A stretch of 64,000 nucleotides of DNA, taken from assembly GCA_038363925.1 (NCBI GenBank), contig JAQQWL010000011.1:8494001-8558000 (forward strand). The letters run 5' to 3'. Of the stretch, positions 47,501 to 59,351 are shown piece by piece. Positions within the stretch are counted from its first letter, which is position 1, and the number at the start of each line of letters is the position of its first letter. This stretch comes from Apiospora phragmitis. Lineage: Eukaryota > Ascomycota > Sordariomycetes > Amphisphaeriales > Apiosporaceae. Position numbers and translations under genes: made by a program. The notes under the pieces are model-generated. The model was not told the DNA's origin, ran no database searches, and saw only the letters and a list, made by a program, of their open reading frames with translations.

Positions 47501-49079
47501 TGCAACCTAAGACTACGACTGCTGTGACTACTACCACTATGTACCTACCATTTCAGCGAAAACCGGATGGAGCCAGCCCTAGAAGGATAAGAGAAAATAG
47601 AACAATCTGCAAGGGGGTAGGTAGGCGATGCGTATTAGTAGAAACCACGGATTCTTTCCCCCTTACGTGCCAGGTGATATAAATATCTCCACGCCCCCTC
47701 CCCTCCCCTTCCAGTGAATCCCTGGGATCAACCGGATGCAAGATATCCGCGACTCGTGATTTACTCATACGCAATCGATACGGCAAGTAAACTTATGGTC
47801 TGTCCCTGGCGGCCCCTGCGTCGGAACCAGAATAGAGCTCTATTGCATGACATCGGATAGTATCCCTACTCGATTGAGAGCGACTTGACACCCCCTTTCC
47901 ATGAAGTGAATTGCACCACCCTCTATTTCAGCACTTCCTTGCAAGGAAAAATGCTAGGTAGGTAGCACCACACACCCAAGGTCGGAAAGGGGAAACGACG
48001 ATGCAGTGAGTGGAACGTCATGATCTGTCTGTAAAGATAAGACGGATGACTTTATAAGAAAACATATTACAAATACCAAATCATACAGCCAGCTGTACCA
48101 CGGAGCATAAACTAAAAGTAACATCGGGCTATAATTATGTACTATAACTAACTCTCTTTCCTGCGTCTCTGCTGCGAGGCTGCCTGAGGATTCTCTTTCA
48201 TACACACACACAAGTCCCAGCCGGGGGAATCTACTAACCTAGCTGCCAAAGTAATCCGTAATCCCGACAGCTTTCGTACTGTGTCTCCCATCTCTGTCAT
48301 CCCCATCCCAGAATCCCGCCAATCCTATCCCGTAGCTGTGATATCTTTAGGAAGCCAGGGGAGTCCTTCCTCAAATAAGCAGGCCCATTGTGTAACAAGA
48401 AAGGAGCCCCATCAGAGAGAAGCAGAGGAATACAAGAAGACACTACCCCAAGTTGGCTGCAAGATTTGACCACCCAGGTGTGCTCCATCAAGTCGAAAAA
48501 GATTTTCTTTGCAAGAGACCCTACCCGTCGCTCTTTGGTGTAGGCAGGGGTATTCGAAAGGAAAGCAAAGTGTAAAAGAACCCACACCCAAATAGGAACC
48601 ATTCATTGATCGATCAACTTTCATTTTCGTTTGCCGAGAATCGTTGTTTTGCTCTCACTTGACCGTCATGTCTCCCCTGAGCCTGCTTTTACGTCTGCCA
48701 GAATGGGTTTGCAGGTACTCATAAATCCCATCAGACGTTGTTCGTACAGTCATATGCCGTTTCGGTCAGGAAGAAGCAGACCTGAAAACGCCTATGTTCT
48801 CCCCACGCCTTGCAAAAACATAAAAGAGGATTACGATAAAATAAAAAGAAATGTATGGGCGCCGGTGCTGTTGGCCGTCTCGTTATGATCTTGTACACGG
48901 GTGGCAGGTTTGAAGAAGAAAAGAAACCGCCACCCAAAGGCTGTGGTATCGAAAGTAGAATGATGTAAACTCCCATCTCTCAGGAAACTACAAGTTATCC
49001 AGTGACAAGGTGGGTGTGGTACTATCAGGGCGTTCAAAGAATGATTGTCGAACGTTGTTCGTGTGATGCGTGCGATGGG
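44526..49079. other. Gene-free stretch upstream of velB, 4.6 kb
   Basis: Probably the extended velB promoter region plus the 3' side of the RhoGEF gene. I see no supported gene. It includes a duplicated GGATGGTCCT (46540-46560), CTACCTACC near 46290 and GGTAGGTAG near 47957. A 38-codon frame at 46671-46787 (MATEPKSHEVVNFSGSI) has coding-like composition but no match I recognise. Confidence 0.5.
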
Positions 49080-52000
49080 TTAGTCATCTGCCAGTTTGGC
49101 AAAGTGCTTAGACCAGAGCCAGCCGACTAGATTATTTGGGTCGTCTTGGTTTTTGGCAAGCCACAGCTCACCCTTCTCGGCAATAACATCAAAGATCTGC
49201 GTTCTGTTAGTTTGGTCTTGAGTAAACGAGCGATAGATGAGACTCACTTCTCCAGCTTGGTACGTGAGATAAGGGTACCCTGCTTCATGCTTGGTGGTTT
49301 CGATGTTAAATTCGAAGAGAGGATGCGGCTAGCCAGAGTACATTGTAGCCGTTGATGGGCGCTCTCTCGCGGGAAGAAGCCCGAGAAGACGCTCGCGATG
49401 CACGCACGGCTCGCTCTGGCCCATCTGGCAAGGGGAGTGCAGAGTGGAACAAGCCCGAATACCTCTGAGTCTCTGATGTAGACAGAGCTTGGGGGGTGTG
49501 TGCGGCATTTGAATAGGGTCGCGCATGGAAAGTCGATTCTGAACTTTGCCGTGGTGCTACACTTGATTCGTAGCTTTGGCCGGTGCCCGGCCTTGTCGAG
49601 CCGGGAGCTGGTGGCCGAGGATGACTCGTGACCACATCTGCTGTGTGTGGCGACCCTGAATTGCCACGGCTGTGGCCGTTGATGCCAGCGTAGTAGTCTT
49701 TATAGTAGAACGAATGAGGACTAGGGATCGAGGCTTGCGTGGGCGACATTGTGAGCTGGCCACTGTTACGCCGCGCGAAGTCCGGTGTAGGTATGCTAGG
49801 GGCTACATCACTACTGATCGATAGACCCCGACCACGGGTGGAAGCAGACGAAAGCTCAGAAGGCCTCGAACGCAACTTGGGTGTTGAAGTTGAACCTTCT
49901 GTGCTGCCAGCATTGGACGTGCGCCCTCGCGAGGTCGGGTTAGCAATGGAAAGCTGGCCCATCTGGTCTTCCTGGAACTTGAAATCTCGCTGGAACGTTG
50001 TGATGACCTCGGTGAGCTCCGGTACCTGCTGTTCATCGAGTACAACTTTGACCTTTTCTTTCCAGATCGAGTACCAGTGTGTCTGAATGTTGACAAAATT
50101 GCCGAGACAGATGTTTCCGACCTTTTCTGTCAATGCCGAGAGTTTGGGCAGTTCCTTCTTCAAGGCCTCGTTGAGGGCCTCATACTGTTCGACACATTCA
50201 GACAGCTGCTTGTCGATTTTCTTGCCGCCCTTTTTGAGCTGGATCGATTTCTCGTAGTCGAGACGTCGCTTTGATCGTTTCTTCATGGCCAGCGAGGGAT
50301 TACCATAGGCTTTAATGACGAGCTCGAAAGGTTCAATGACTTGTTTGCGCACTTGCGAGAGCTGTAGGACGGTTTAGCATCAATTTCTGCAACCCGGCAG
50401 TCTGGGGAAGGTGGATACGTACATGTTGCTCCAATGCAACCTTCTCGATATCTCTCATAGACACATTGAAACGAACCCATTTGCTCTCAATCTCGGGATG
50501 CGGCGAGGGCTGGAGCCGCATGACAAGTTCCATGGAAGAGAGATATTGGAGAAACTCGTGGACATATGTAGCTGTTTGGCGCGTGTAAAACTCGACATCT
50601 CGAAGTACTACTTGCAGTCGGAGATAGTCATCGCCGAACTTTTCATGGAGCTTGAGGTAGTCGGGATCCTCCGGCGGCCGGTTTGTTGACTGAAGCTTGT
50701 CGACACGCTTGCCAAATGCCTTAGCAAATCCAGCACGGACATCAGACTCCTTACGTTTCCGTCCGACGATTTGGCCAACTAGCTCAAAGTTTTTCTTTGT
50801 CTTGTTTATCTCCTCTATCGCATCTTCAAGTGCAGCCTTGGCACCTTCTAGAGCAGGCCGATCTGGATGGTCCGGTGGCGTTTCATGGAGTAGCTGTATC
50901 AGAAGGTTCGGGTATTTCGTGATTCTCTGCATCGGCTTTATCAACAAAGAGTCTAGGTTCCAGGCTTTTGTCAGGTCCCTTGCGACCTCGTTGCACTCAT
51001 TCAGCCAGACTTTGACAGTGGGATCTTCCTGTATCTGGATCAAACGTTTCGCTGCATGGTCACTGTTCTTGAGAAAAGATTCATGGGCAATCTTCATCTT
51101 CTCCATGTTGCGCGTGAATATGGGGCCAAGGGACGTCTCTCGATCTTTGGAGTCGCTTAGATGGCTTGATGCCTTGGTGGATCCTGTCCAGGAAGACGTT
51201 GTGCCGTCTGAGAGCAGCGAGATATCTTTCGCTCTGTGGCTCTTCGGAACGTATACGCTAGATACGCCCTCTTTTGAGTTCTGCCAGAAAAGTTGAGTGA
51301 AAGGCGATGATCTGGTCTGTGTTCCGGAATATCAACTTGATCGTCTGATCGTCTAGTCTCGGACATGCCTCTGCAGTTCCCTTGTAGATTTCCTCCACGA
51401 TGTTCATGTCACGGATGAAGAAGGCTTCAGTGTCCACCAATTCCTTGATAGTCTCGAGCCGTGTGAACAGCCTCTTCTTCTCCTGAGGTGAAAGTCCAGC
51501 AGTCGCTTCGCTCTGTTCGATGCTGTCCGCAAGAGTTGTCTGGCTGTCCAGGCGGAGTCTCCCCTCAGTAGTCTCGAAAGAGCCTTGATCTACTGAGCGA
51601 GGCGTAGATGCAGGTTGGTCGAAGTTCTCGCTCTGCGGTCTTGACATCGAGAATGAACTCTGGTCATCACGGGCCCCATGCATAAAGCTGCTGGACCTGG
51701 TGTCGTTATTGAAGTAGTCGCTTGGCGGTGCAGAGCTCAGGATGTCCGGGAACGTAGCGTCCTCTGGTGGCGGGGGAGGAGAATGATCCGGCAAGACAGG
51801 CACTGTACGAGGGACACTGTTCTTGCGAGTGATATAGTCCACAAGGGAAACCATCCCCAGTATCAAGTTCAGGGAGCTGCGGTTGGTCGTCATAAATGGG
51901 ACCGCGATAGCTTCCATGTGGTGAAGTTCCTCGGCTCGAGGGGTATGTCCTCGAGTCCCGGTCGAACTGAATCCCATGCGATTGGGATTCAGTCTCCGAA

Positions 52001-55000
52001 ACAGAATCGCGGTTGGGAAATTGGTAGGAGGGATAGTCGCCCCTGCTCTCGATAGAATAATCTGTCCAAACGGTGTTCTGACTCGCGCGGTTGGTAGATC
52101 CTGAGTTTCGGGGTACTGTGAGGCTGGGTCTCGTTTCCAAAGTCCTTCGTGTCTCGAGTGAGAATCGGGGCTCAGCAAGAGGTTCCTCCATCGACCAAGT
52201 CCGGTTGTGACTTCGAACCGATGTCCCTGATGTGGAGTCACGCAGCTGGGCTGCGGAGTCAGCGACGTTAGGTCCGACATAGAATTCTTTGAGTTTTGTG
52301 AGCCCACGCTCCTGATCGCTGGAGCCTGTGCTCAACGGGGTGGCTGTAGCATTATATTCGCCAACAGGGGGCGAATTTTGTACGGGTTCAACAGAATCTG
52401 ACGGTCCTGCCTCTGCTTGCTTGTTGGAATGCTCGGATACAACCGGGGCAGGAGCAGTATCTTTCGGTCTCGACTGGAATCCGGAGTCTCTGCCAATAAT
52501 AGTGACCCTCGTTTCGTACGATGGGGCAGTAAAAGGCTGCGGTACATACTCGTCATCCCTGTACGAGCCTGGAATATCTGGGTCTGTACTGAAATCGCTA
52601 CGGGTAGGCTTAGGCTCGGCTGCCTTGACAGGCGATGCCGGATCCAACGAGATCTGAAAGGACACAGCGTCATCGTCTGGCGGCAAATCCTCGAAAGGAG
52701 ACCTGTAACCCAGCGTTTCGCGAGAAGGTTGTGGCGTTGAAATCCCCAAATTGTCAACGACTGGGGGTTCTGGAGATAGTGGCGTTTGTCGAAGCGGTGG
52801 TTCTGTCTGTGGTTCACCATCAAACTCGGTCGTATTGGAGACCGCGGATAGAGGTGTTTCGTCCTGGAACTGGGGCGAACCCATCGGAAAGCTGCCAGGT
52901 ATCCCCAAAGTTGGCGAGTCTCTCGTAAGTCCGACCTGCTCCACCGCTTTTGCCCTCTCAGCATTTTCAAAGGTTGTAGTAATAACGAGGGCCGGCTGTT
53001 CATGCACAATATCCGCTACCGTCGAAGTCACATCACCTGCTGGGTCTTCAACTGACGCCCTTTCCTGACTTTGGACCTCACTCAATGCCAAAGCCAGGGC
53101 AATTTGCTCTTGCTCTTGCTCTTGCTCTCGGTCCTGTTGTCTTTTCACAGCGGCAATCGCGGCAGCTACCTCTGCCTCCTCGACTGCCCTCGCAGCTTCT
53201 ACTTGAGCTGCCTGTTCTGCTTGAGCAGCAGCTTCTGCCTCTACTGCCTCCGCCTGTGCTTGGGCCTGAGCTTGAGCATGAGCTTCTGCCTCCGCTTCGG
53301 CTTGAGCACGAGCTTCTGCCTCCGCTTCCGCTTCAGCACGAGCTTCCGCTTCCGCTTCTGCTTCAGCTTGTGCTTTGGCCTCTGCTTCCTTCTTTTTTCG
53401 CTCTCTCTCCGCTGCGGCCTCTCTCCTGGCCGCTGCTTTGGCTTCAGTTTCCCGTATGCTCTTTGTATACGAGAGCTTGATCTGTTCCCGGCGAGATGCA
53501 AAGTGGATAGGCCCTATCGATAGCTTTCTCCTCCGTGGAGGCTCATTGGCCTGCCTAGAGCTCGCCCTGGGATCTACTTTGCTTGGTGACCGGCCCCTTT
53601 CGGCGGCTCTCATGCGTGAGCTAGTCGTAGTTGCAGCAGATACTGGCTGACGGGGCCGTGAGCTTCGTAAGGGCGGTGATAGTTTTGGCGGCGGTGCTGA
53701 GATGTAAGCGTTCAATCTTGCTCCGCCGTTAGAGGTAGTCGCCCCTGGCGCCCTCTTACTCGTCGTCTGCGTTGTGGGTGTTTTCGCTCTCGCTTGAGTT
53801 GTGGGTGTCTTTGCTCTCGCAGTTGATGCGGCCGCTCCAGTTGCTGCCGTTTTGGCAAGATTGCCCTGCGTCCTTGTTGGCGGCCTCTTGTGCGTGCTGG
53901 GAGAGCTGGATCTGGAGAACGGGGGGGCTAGTAGCAGTGGAAGAGCCCGAGCTGGTTTGCTTTTGTTTTTGTACCGACATCGGTAATTTCGATGTGGCTG
54001 AGCTGGGTTGCGGCAAGTTTGAAGTCGGACTCGATTGTTGCCGAGACTTCGAAGCTTGAGGTGTTCGTGAAGATGACTGGCTCGATTTCGTACCTACAAG
54101 ATCACTGTGAGCTCGAGCATGGTGAGCTTTCGTAAGCTTTGTAGGCGATCTATTCCCCTCTTTTGCTCCGTTGGCATTTCTGTACCAGTCTGTCGGAGAA
54201 CTTGACTCGGTTCTGGATTGCGACAAGCTCCGACGACGTATATTGGATTCTGACGTCCGCCTCGGTCGTACACCTTCGATCCCAAATCCAGCAGCCGCTA
54301 CGTCATTCTCACCAGGGGGCAGCTCACCAAATAGCAAAGGCCTGCTTGAGCCGCTGTTGCTTTGGTTGAGGGTAGGCACAGGAGGGGCTTCGGTGGGAAG
54401 TGTAGGCGAAGTTGGTGATAAGTTGTTCATTGACTTGGTCGTCATGTGGTGGGAGGTATTTGAGCTCCGAGGCTTTGCGATCCGACTTGCGAACGATTGT
54501 GAATTGCTTGACATGTGGTCCTCAGCGACATATTTGTTCCTCTGCGTTGTGCGCGCTGAAGAGGTCGATTTCGAACTCCCGTGAGTTGCTTCACGCGATG
54601 TAGCGGAACGTGAAGTCGAAGAAGGTGATGCGCCATTCGCGAGAGACGGGCCGCCCACGCCACGATAGTTCGATGGTGTTGGTGGTTGTGAGCCTTCACG
54701 AGCAGGAACACGTGGAATGGCGGTTCTTCGAGGGGCGCTGTTGCTGTTGCTATTATTACTCGTATACGCGATGGCGTTCTGATCAAAGCGCTTCTTGAGG
54801 TCCTTGACGCTCGGTTGCTTCCCACCAGAAGATGACGGAGGCTTTGAGCCGGTTTTGGTGTTGATGTGCGGCTCGTCCACTGGCGCAGACACGGAGCGTA
54901 ACGAAGATCTGCCTCCATTTCGACTGCCCGCCCCTACTCGTGTAGCAGGCGAGGGGATTGAAGTGGTATTGCCAGTCATGGTGCGTTTTGACGTGGGTGA

Positions 55001-55468
55001 TCGCGGTTGTGAGGAGGTCGAGGCAGCACCGGGGTGATGCCTCTGAGAAGGCAGCATCGTCGACGCCATCAAATTGCCGTGATCTGCATGGAAATTCTTG
55101 TAGAAATCGTCAGGCTCAGCGGCGCCATGAGGATTCAGGGGGTCGTTGTTCGTGAGGTTCGCATTGGCAAGCGCGGCCTGGTGATTGTTTGCAGCATAGG
55201 ACGCAAGGGCGGCATCAATGTCTATATTAGAGCTCTCTCCTGCGGCATCCAAGTCAGAGTAGGGGTGCTGGTCGAGGCGATGTCGGTGTTCCTGGTTGTA
55301 GCCGTAATCGTACTGGTTGTGGTCGTCGAGATGGTGCTGGGGGTAGTGATGGGAGTAGGGATCGTGCCTTCGATTTGGCGATTGAGGTTCGAAGGGACGG
55401 TCTGCCGAGTTCAGTGGGTGGGACGGTCCAAAGAATCGGTCCTCCTCGTCACGGTTGCCGGCCTCCAT
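49080..55468 (-). CDS. Rho/Cdc42 guanine nucleotide exchange factor with DH, BAR and SH3 domains
   Basis: Exons 55468-50423, 50361-49248 and 49196-49080. Allowing one extra base near 53870, 51857, 51283 and 49325 gives about 2090 residues. The first 1300 residues are Ser/Pro-rich and disordered, with KQPSVKDLKKRFDQNA near residue 220 and a long Ala/Glu/Gln coiled coil (53440-53090). The DH domain starts about residue 1330 (KKRLFTRLETIKELVDTEAF) and includes LLIKPMQRITKYPNLLIQLL, the conserved DH helix. A BAR-like region follows (KRRLDYEKSIQLKKGGKKID, ELPKLSALTEKVGNICLGNF). The C-terminus is an SH3 domain (LFEFNIETTKHE, GELWLAKNQDD, VGWLWSKHFAKLAD). This order matches the Tuba/DNMBP and fission-yeast Gef1 class that activates Cdc42 in polarised growth and septation; GTPase specificity is inferred. 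There is no PH domain, as expected when BAR replaces it. Confidence 0.88.
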
Positions 55469-58400
55469 TCTCTAGTGGTGGCATCACCCTGGGCTTTCAG
55501 GTTCCAAGGGGAACATAAAGTCTCTTTTTTTCGTGCTCTGGTGGCCGGCCCAAAATGGCTGCAGGGACTGGCGTCTGGCGAACGGCAGGCAGGGACCGGC
55601 ACGTAGGATTGGGCACGGAAGGCAGGGAACAGCGCAGATGCCCTCGTAGGCCTCCTGGTATAAGGCTGATTCACTAAGCTCTGGAATGGTGTTTCAGGAA
55701 GATAATTCAAGTTCTAGGCTATCACGGCCTCTGCTATGCTCGCATCCATACAAGAGCGACCAAGCTGCTGTGCTGCATGTGTGTCAAGACGCACAAACTA
55801 GGGGACGGCGGCGTCTTTCTCGTTTCGAGGCTAGTTGGTTAGGTTGAGAAGAAGCGGCGAGCTACTGCGACTTGTGGAGGCTTTTTCGTCGGCAGTGGGG
55901 GGCGTAGTCGCTGGTGTGGGAGAGAGAAAACGGAACCGATGAGCAGTCATCAGTCTCTTTTCTTCTCAATCTCCAATCTCGTTTCGTTTGGACGTCAAGG
56001 TGGGATTGGGACGATGTGTTTGGCCCTGGACTCCTCCCTCCTATGCGCGAAAGTAGGTAGGTAAGGTATCCTTAGGTATGGAGGTGGAGGCACTGCGTAT
56101 GTAACCAAGAATTGGAAGACTTGCGAAAAGGGTGGTGCGAGCAAATGGCAATTGGGCAAGAGATATCCCAGTCTGCCAGTCCCAGTCCGCAAAAGCAATG
56201 ATTTGCTGGCACGCAGGAGCGTGTCAAGGGTAAGGGTAGGTACAGTAGGTACAGTAGGTACAACAACGTACGAGAGCCAGAGTGAGATGGAGAAAGAAAA
56301 GGGTCGGGGTCGATCTAAGGTATGTACAACAATACCGTACCGTACCAGACCATGAAAATGTTTCTCAATACTTTCATGTTTAACGGTTCGTGGGCCGTTC
56401 ACCGGAACCAACCGTTGAGAACTGCCATGGATTGGTGCTCATGCTCAAACGCATACAACAGGAATAAACAGCTCGTTGTGTTATTAAAAAAAGCCTCTCG
56501 TGGGAACTTGCCCGCGCGGAGAGCTCTACCTACTTTGTTTTGGCCAAATATGTAAAATATTATATCCTCCCTTACTTCCGTTTTTCTTCTCATATCGGAC
56601 ATGTTCGGTTATGGAGACCTAGGCAAGTTTGACCGCGGGATACCTGTCGTCCGCATTTTTTTTCTCCACGCAAGCACTGGAAACTGGCGGGAGCACATCA
56701 TCATACCCCTTCGTTCAAGCCATGTCTGCATGCATGCATATCAACGATGCGCACGCATGAGCGGATTGGCTTTTATAGGCAAAATTCGTAGTGTAGCTCA
56801 GCGCCTCTAGTCGCACCACAGGACCACAAATGCTGGCAAATGCCCGGCAGCGTACATAAGCGTGTGTTATGAGGCCTGCGTGAAATCCTTAATCAAGCAT
56901 TGGGCAGGTCGGAAGGTGGTGCCTGGAACCGTTCGTGCTGGTGTTGCTGTTAGTGAACTGGGCGGCGACCTCTTCGAGAGAGCGCCGCCCTTGAGTTGGG
57001 GGCTTGGCGTGCCTGGGCCGTCATCTAGTCCTTAATTACATGAGTAAGTAGTAGTAATCCGGAATCCGTCTTATTTCCATCGTCTTAGAATTCCCGTTCA
57101 GCATACATCAGCTGTATCACAGGTGGTAGGTATCTCATTCATTGCCTACCTATTCCAGATGCAACTCGACCGCAGTTGAACCAGGTACAGACTGCCAGTG
57201 GGGGTGGGGGGTGGCCGTGTGTACTGTAGGTATGTCGTCGTGTAGGCACAGGAAGATTTCGACAACTGTGCCGCACCTGGGCGCATAGTTGACCTAGAAA
57301 ATCCATCGGAAAGCTTCCCAAAGTTCCTAGGTTCGTTTGTTCAGCGGTCGTCCTATCCGGACGGACCAGCCTACCGGGGCAATGGTAGGGATGATATTGT
57401 GCCAAGCATCCTGATCCTACCTCCTGCTTCCATCGAACATTCAATACGTTGTGGGAATGTTCATTAAGTGTTGCTGGGCAATCTTATTTCGTTGCCCTTT
57501 CACTTTAGATTTTATTTTTATCTATACCTGTGTCGCTCGAGTCTCTTCACAGGGGTGGCAGGATCACGCTGGAATTCCAAGCCAAGCTGTCTGTCTCTCC
57601 TCGAGTCTTCAATCCCCCCATCCCCTTTTGCGCTCGTCCCTTTCGCATGCGCCTGCGCACGCCCACCCGTATATGTCCTGATGTCTTCAGACGAATTGAA
57701 TGGGTGTTGTCGAGCCTGGGAGCCTCGCTCGAGCGCCCCAAACGTCATGATTTCCGCCACTTGGAATGCTTAGATAACCCAATCAGCATGCATTTTGTGT
57801 TTGAGCAACTGAACATGTCTCTCGTCCGGGTTAGGGGGAAAGACACCCAACCGTCTGTGTCCGTCTGGGACGACCGTTTCCTTAGCGCAGGTATTGATTG
57901 AATCGTCTCCTGGGAGTACAGTATGTATCTCGTGGACAGGCTGGAGACTGATGAAGAGCGCCCAACCTTAAAAGGCGGGCAGGCCCATATGCTGGCGGCC
58001 GGATCTGCAAACTGCCTATCATCAGCGTCCACATGTATCTACATACATGAAGAAGATAGCGTGAGTGGCCCATCCAACCGACCTGTCGAGGATAGTTGGG
58101 CGTCTGGGCTTCACCGGGGGGGCCCTCTGCATTCCACTGTCGAGCAGTATCTATCGACTTCGATATCCACAGATAGTCCATTGCAAATGTGAAGGACTGT
58201 ATTTTATATCAATAGCGCGGCTGATCAGCGCCGGCCTAGGTATATCACCCCGTGCTATTACTCATCTATCTCTGTACAGCTGCACAGCCAGCCAGACCGA
58301 AGAGCGCTAGACATTCCAGAACAGGGGTGCTCCAGTATTGCGTTCTCTGAGCCAAGATCTTTAACCTACTAGGACGTACCATTTTCGCCATCCACCATCC

Positions 58401-59351
58401 ACCGTTTTACCTGAAGCAGCGACTGTATTCTCTACTCATTAACCTAGACCCAGGTCATTTGTGACAGCTGTCTGCAGCGCACTTGCACGTTTTTTTAGTC
58501 ACTCACTGGCGAGTGTAGTAATTGTCCCAATGTCCGCATAACGGAAGCATCGGAGAATCAGCTCACTATTTCTTGCTTGAGCAATTTGGCTTCATGCACA
58601 TGAGGTTGTTTCTAATGTCAGATGGTAAACAAAATCCCCTAATTTTGTTTTGTTCCGATGCTCAACATAAGGCGTCGGATGTCTTTCCCCCAATCCCTTG
58701 GTGAGTACAGATGGGTAAACAAAGTTTTGTCCGGGCGGGCTCAGCTCACAAAACCAAACCAAACCACAGCGAGGGTGCCAGGGGAAGACAAGTTGCGACC
58801 ACGAGCGATTCGTGATTCGTGACAGTGACAGCTACATGCCGAAGTCGTGCATTGCAGGCAATCCAGAAGAGTGTTCCTCTTCAATCTGGGTACGTTAAGA
58901 AATTAATAATTGAACGAATCTTGGATCCCGGATCAGCAGGCCGTACGATCCCAAGAACCCCTCGACGACCCAAGATACCTCGGGAGACGCTAGCCTAAGT
59001 AAATAGCTGCTCATCAGATCAGTGGGGACCCCCCATCTCACTAGTGGAGGAAACGCGTCCAAGATCTCAACCCGCGTTTCAAACCTTCAATGCAATTCGA
59101 CGCTATTGACTGCAACTGCAATTGATTGCAATTGCAACTCTTCACACCCTCCTTGATTCACGGCTCTATCTTTATTTTGACTGAAAAGAAAGGCCAAGCT
59201 GGCAAATGGCCCCCAGCAACTCCCAGTACTGCGGCAGTTGAGACAATCTGTCGGAGAAGTCGGTTGCTATGTAAACAGGGCCGTTTTGTACGCCTAGACG
59301 GCTACCAATGGCGATGATCGCGGTTGCAGGTGCAACACTAGAACGAACAGC
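55469..59351. promoter_or_regulatory. Divergent intergenic region, 3.9 kb
   Basis: Between the starts of the RhoGEF gene (minus) and TERT (plus). Contains TAGGTACAG repeats (56236-56262), several CCTACCTA motifs and, close to TERT, a cluster of TGCAATT / ATTGCAAT palindromic words (59088-59139). Short upstream ORFs precede the TERT ATG. No gene supported. Confidence 0.5.

Noticed and set aside
53071..53523. Plus-strand Leu/Cys/Phe-rich ORF resembling a membrane protein
   Set aside because: Antisense of the Ala/Glu coiled-coil repeat of the RhoGEF; the hydrophobicity is an artefact of the complementary codons.
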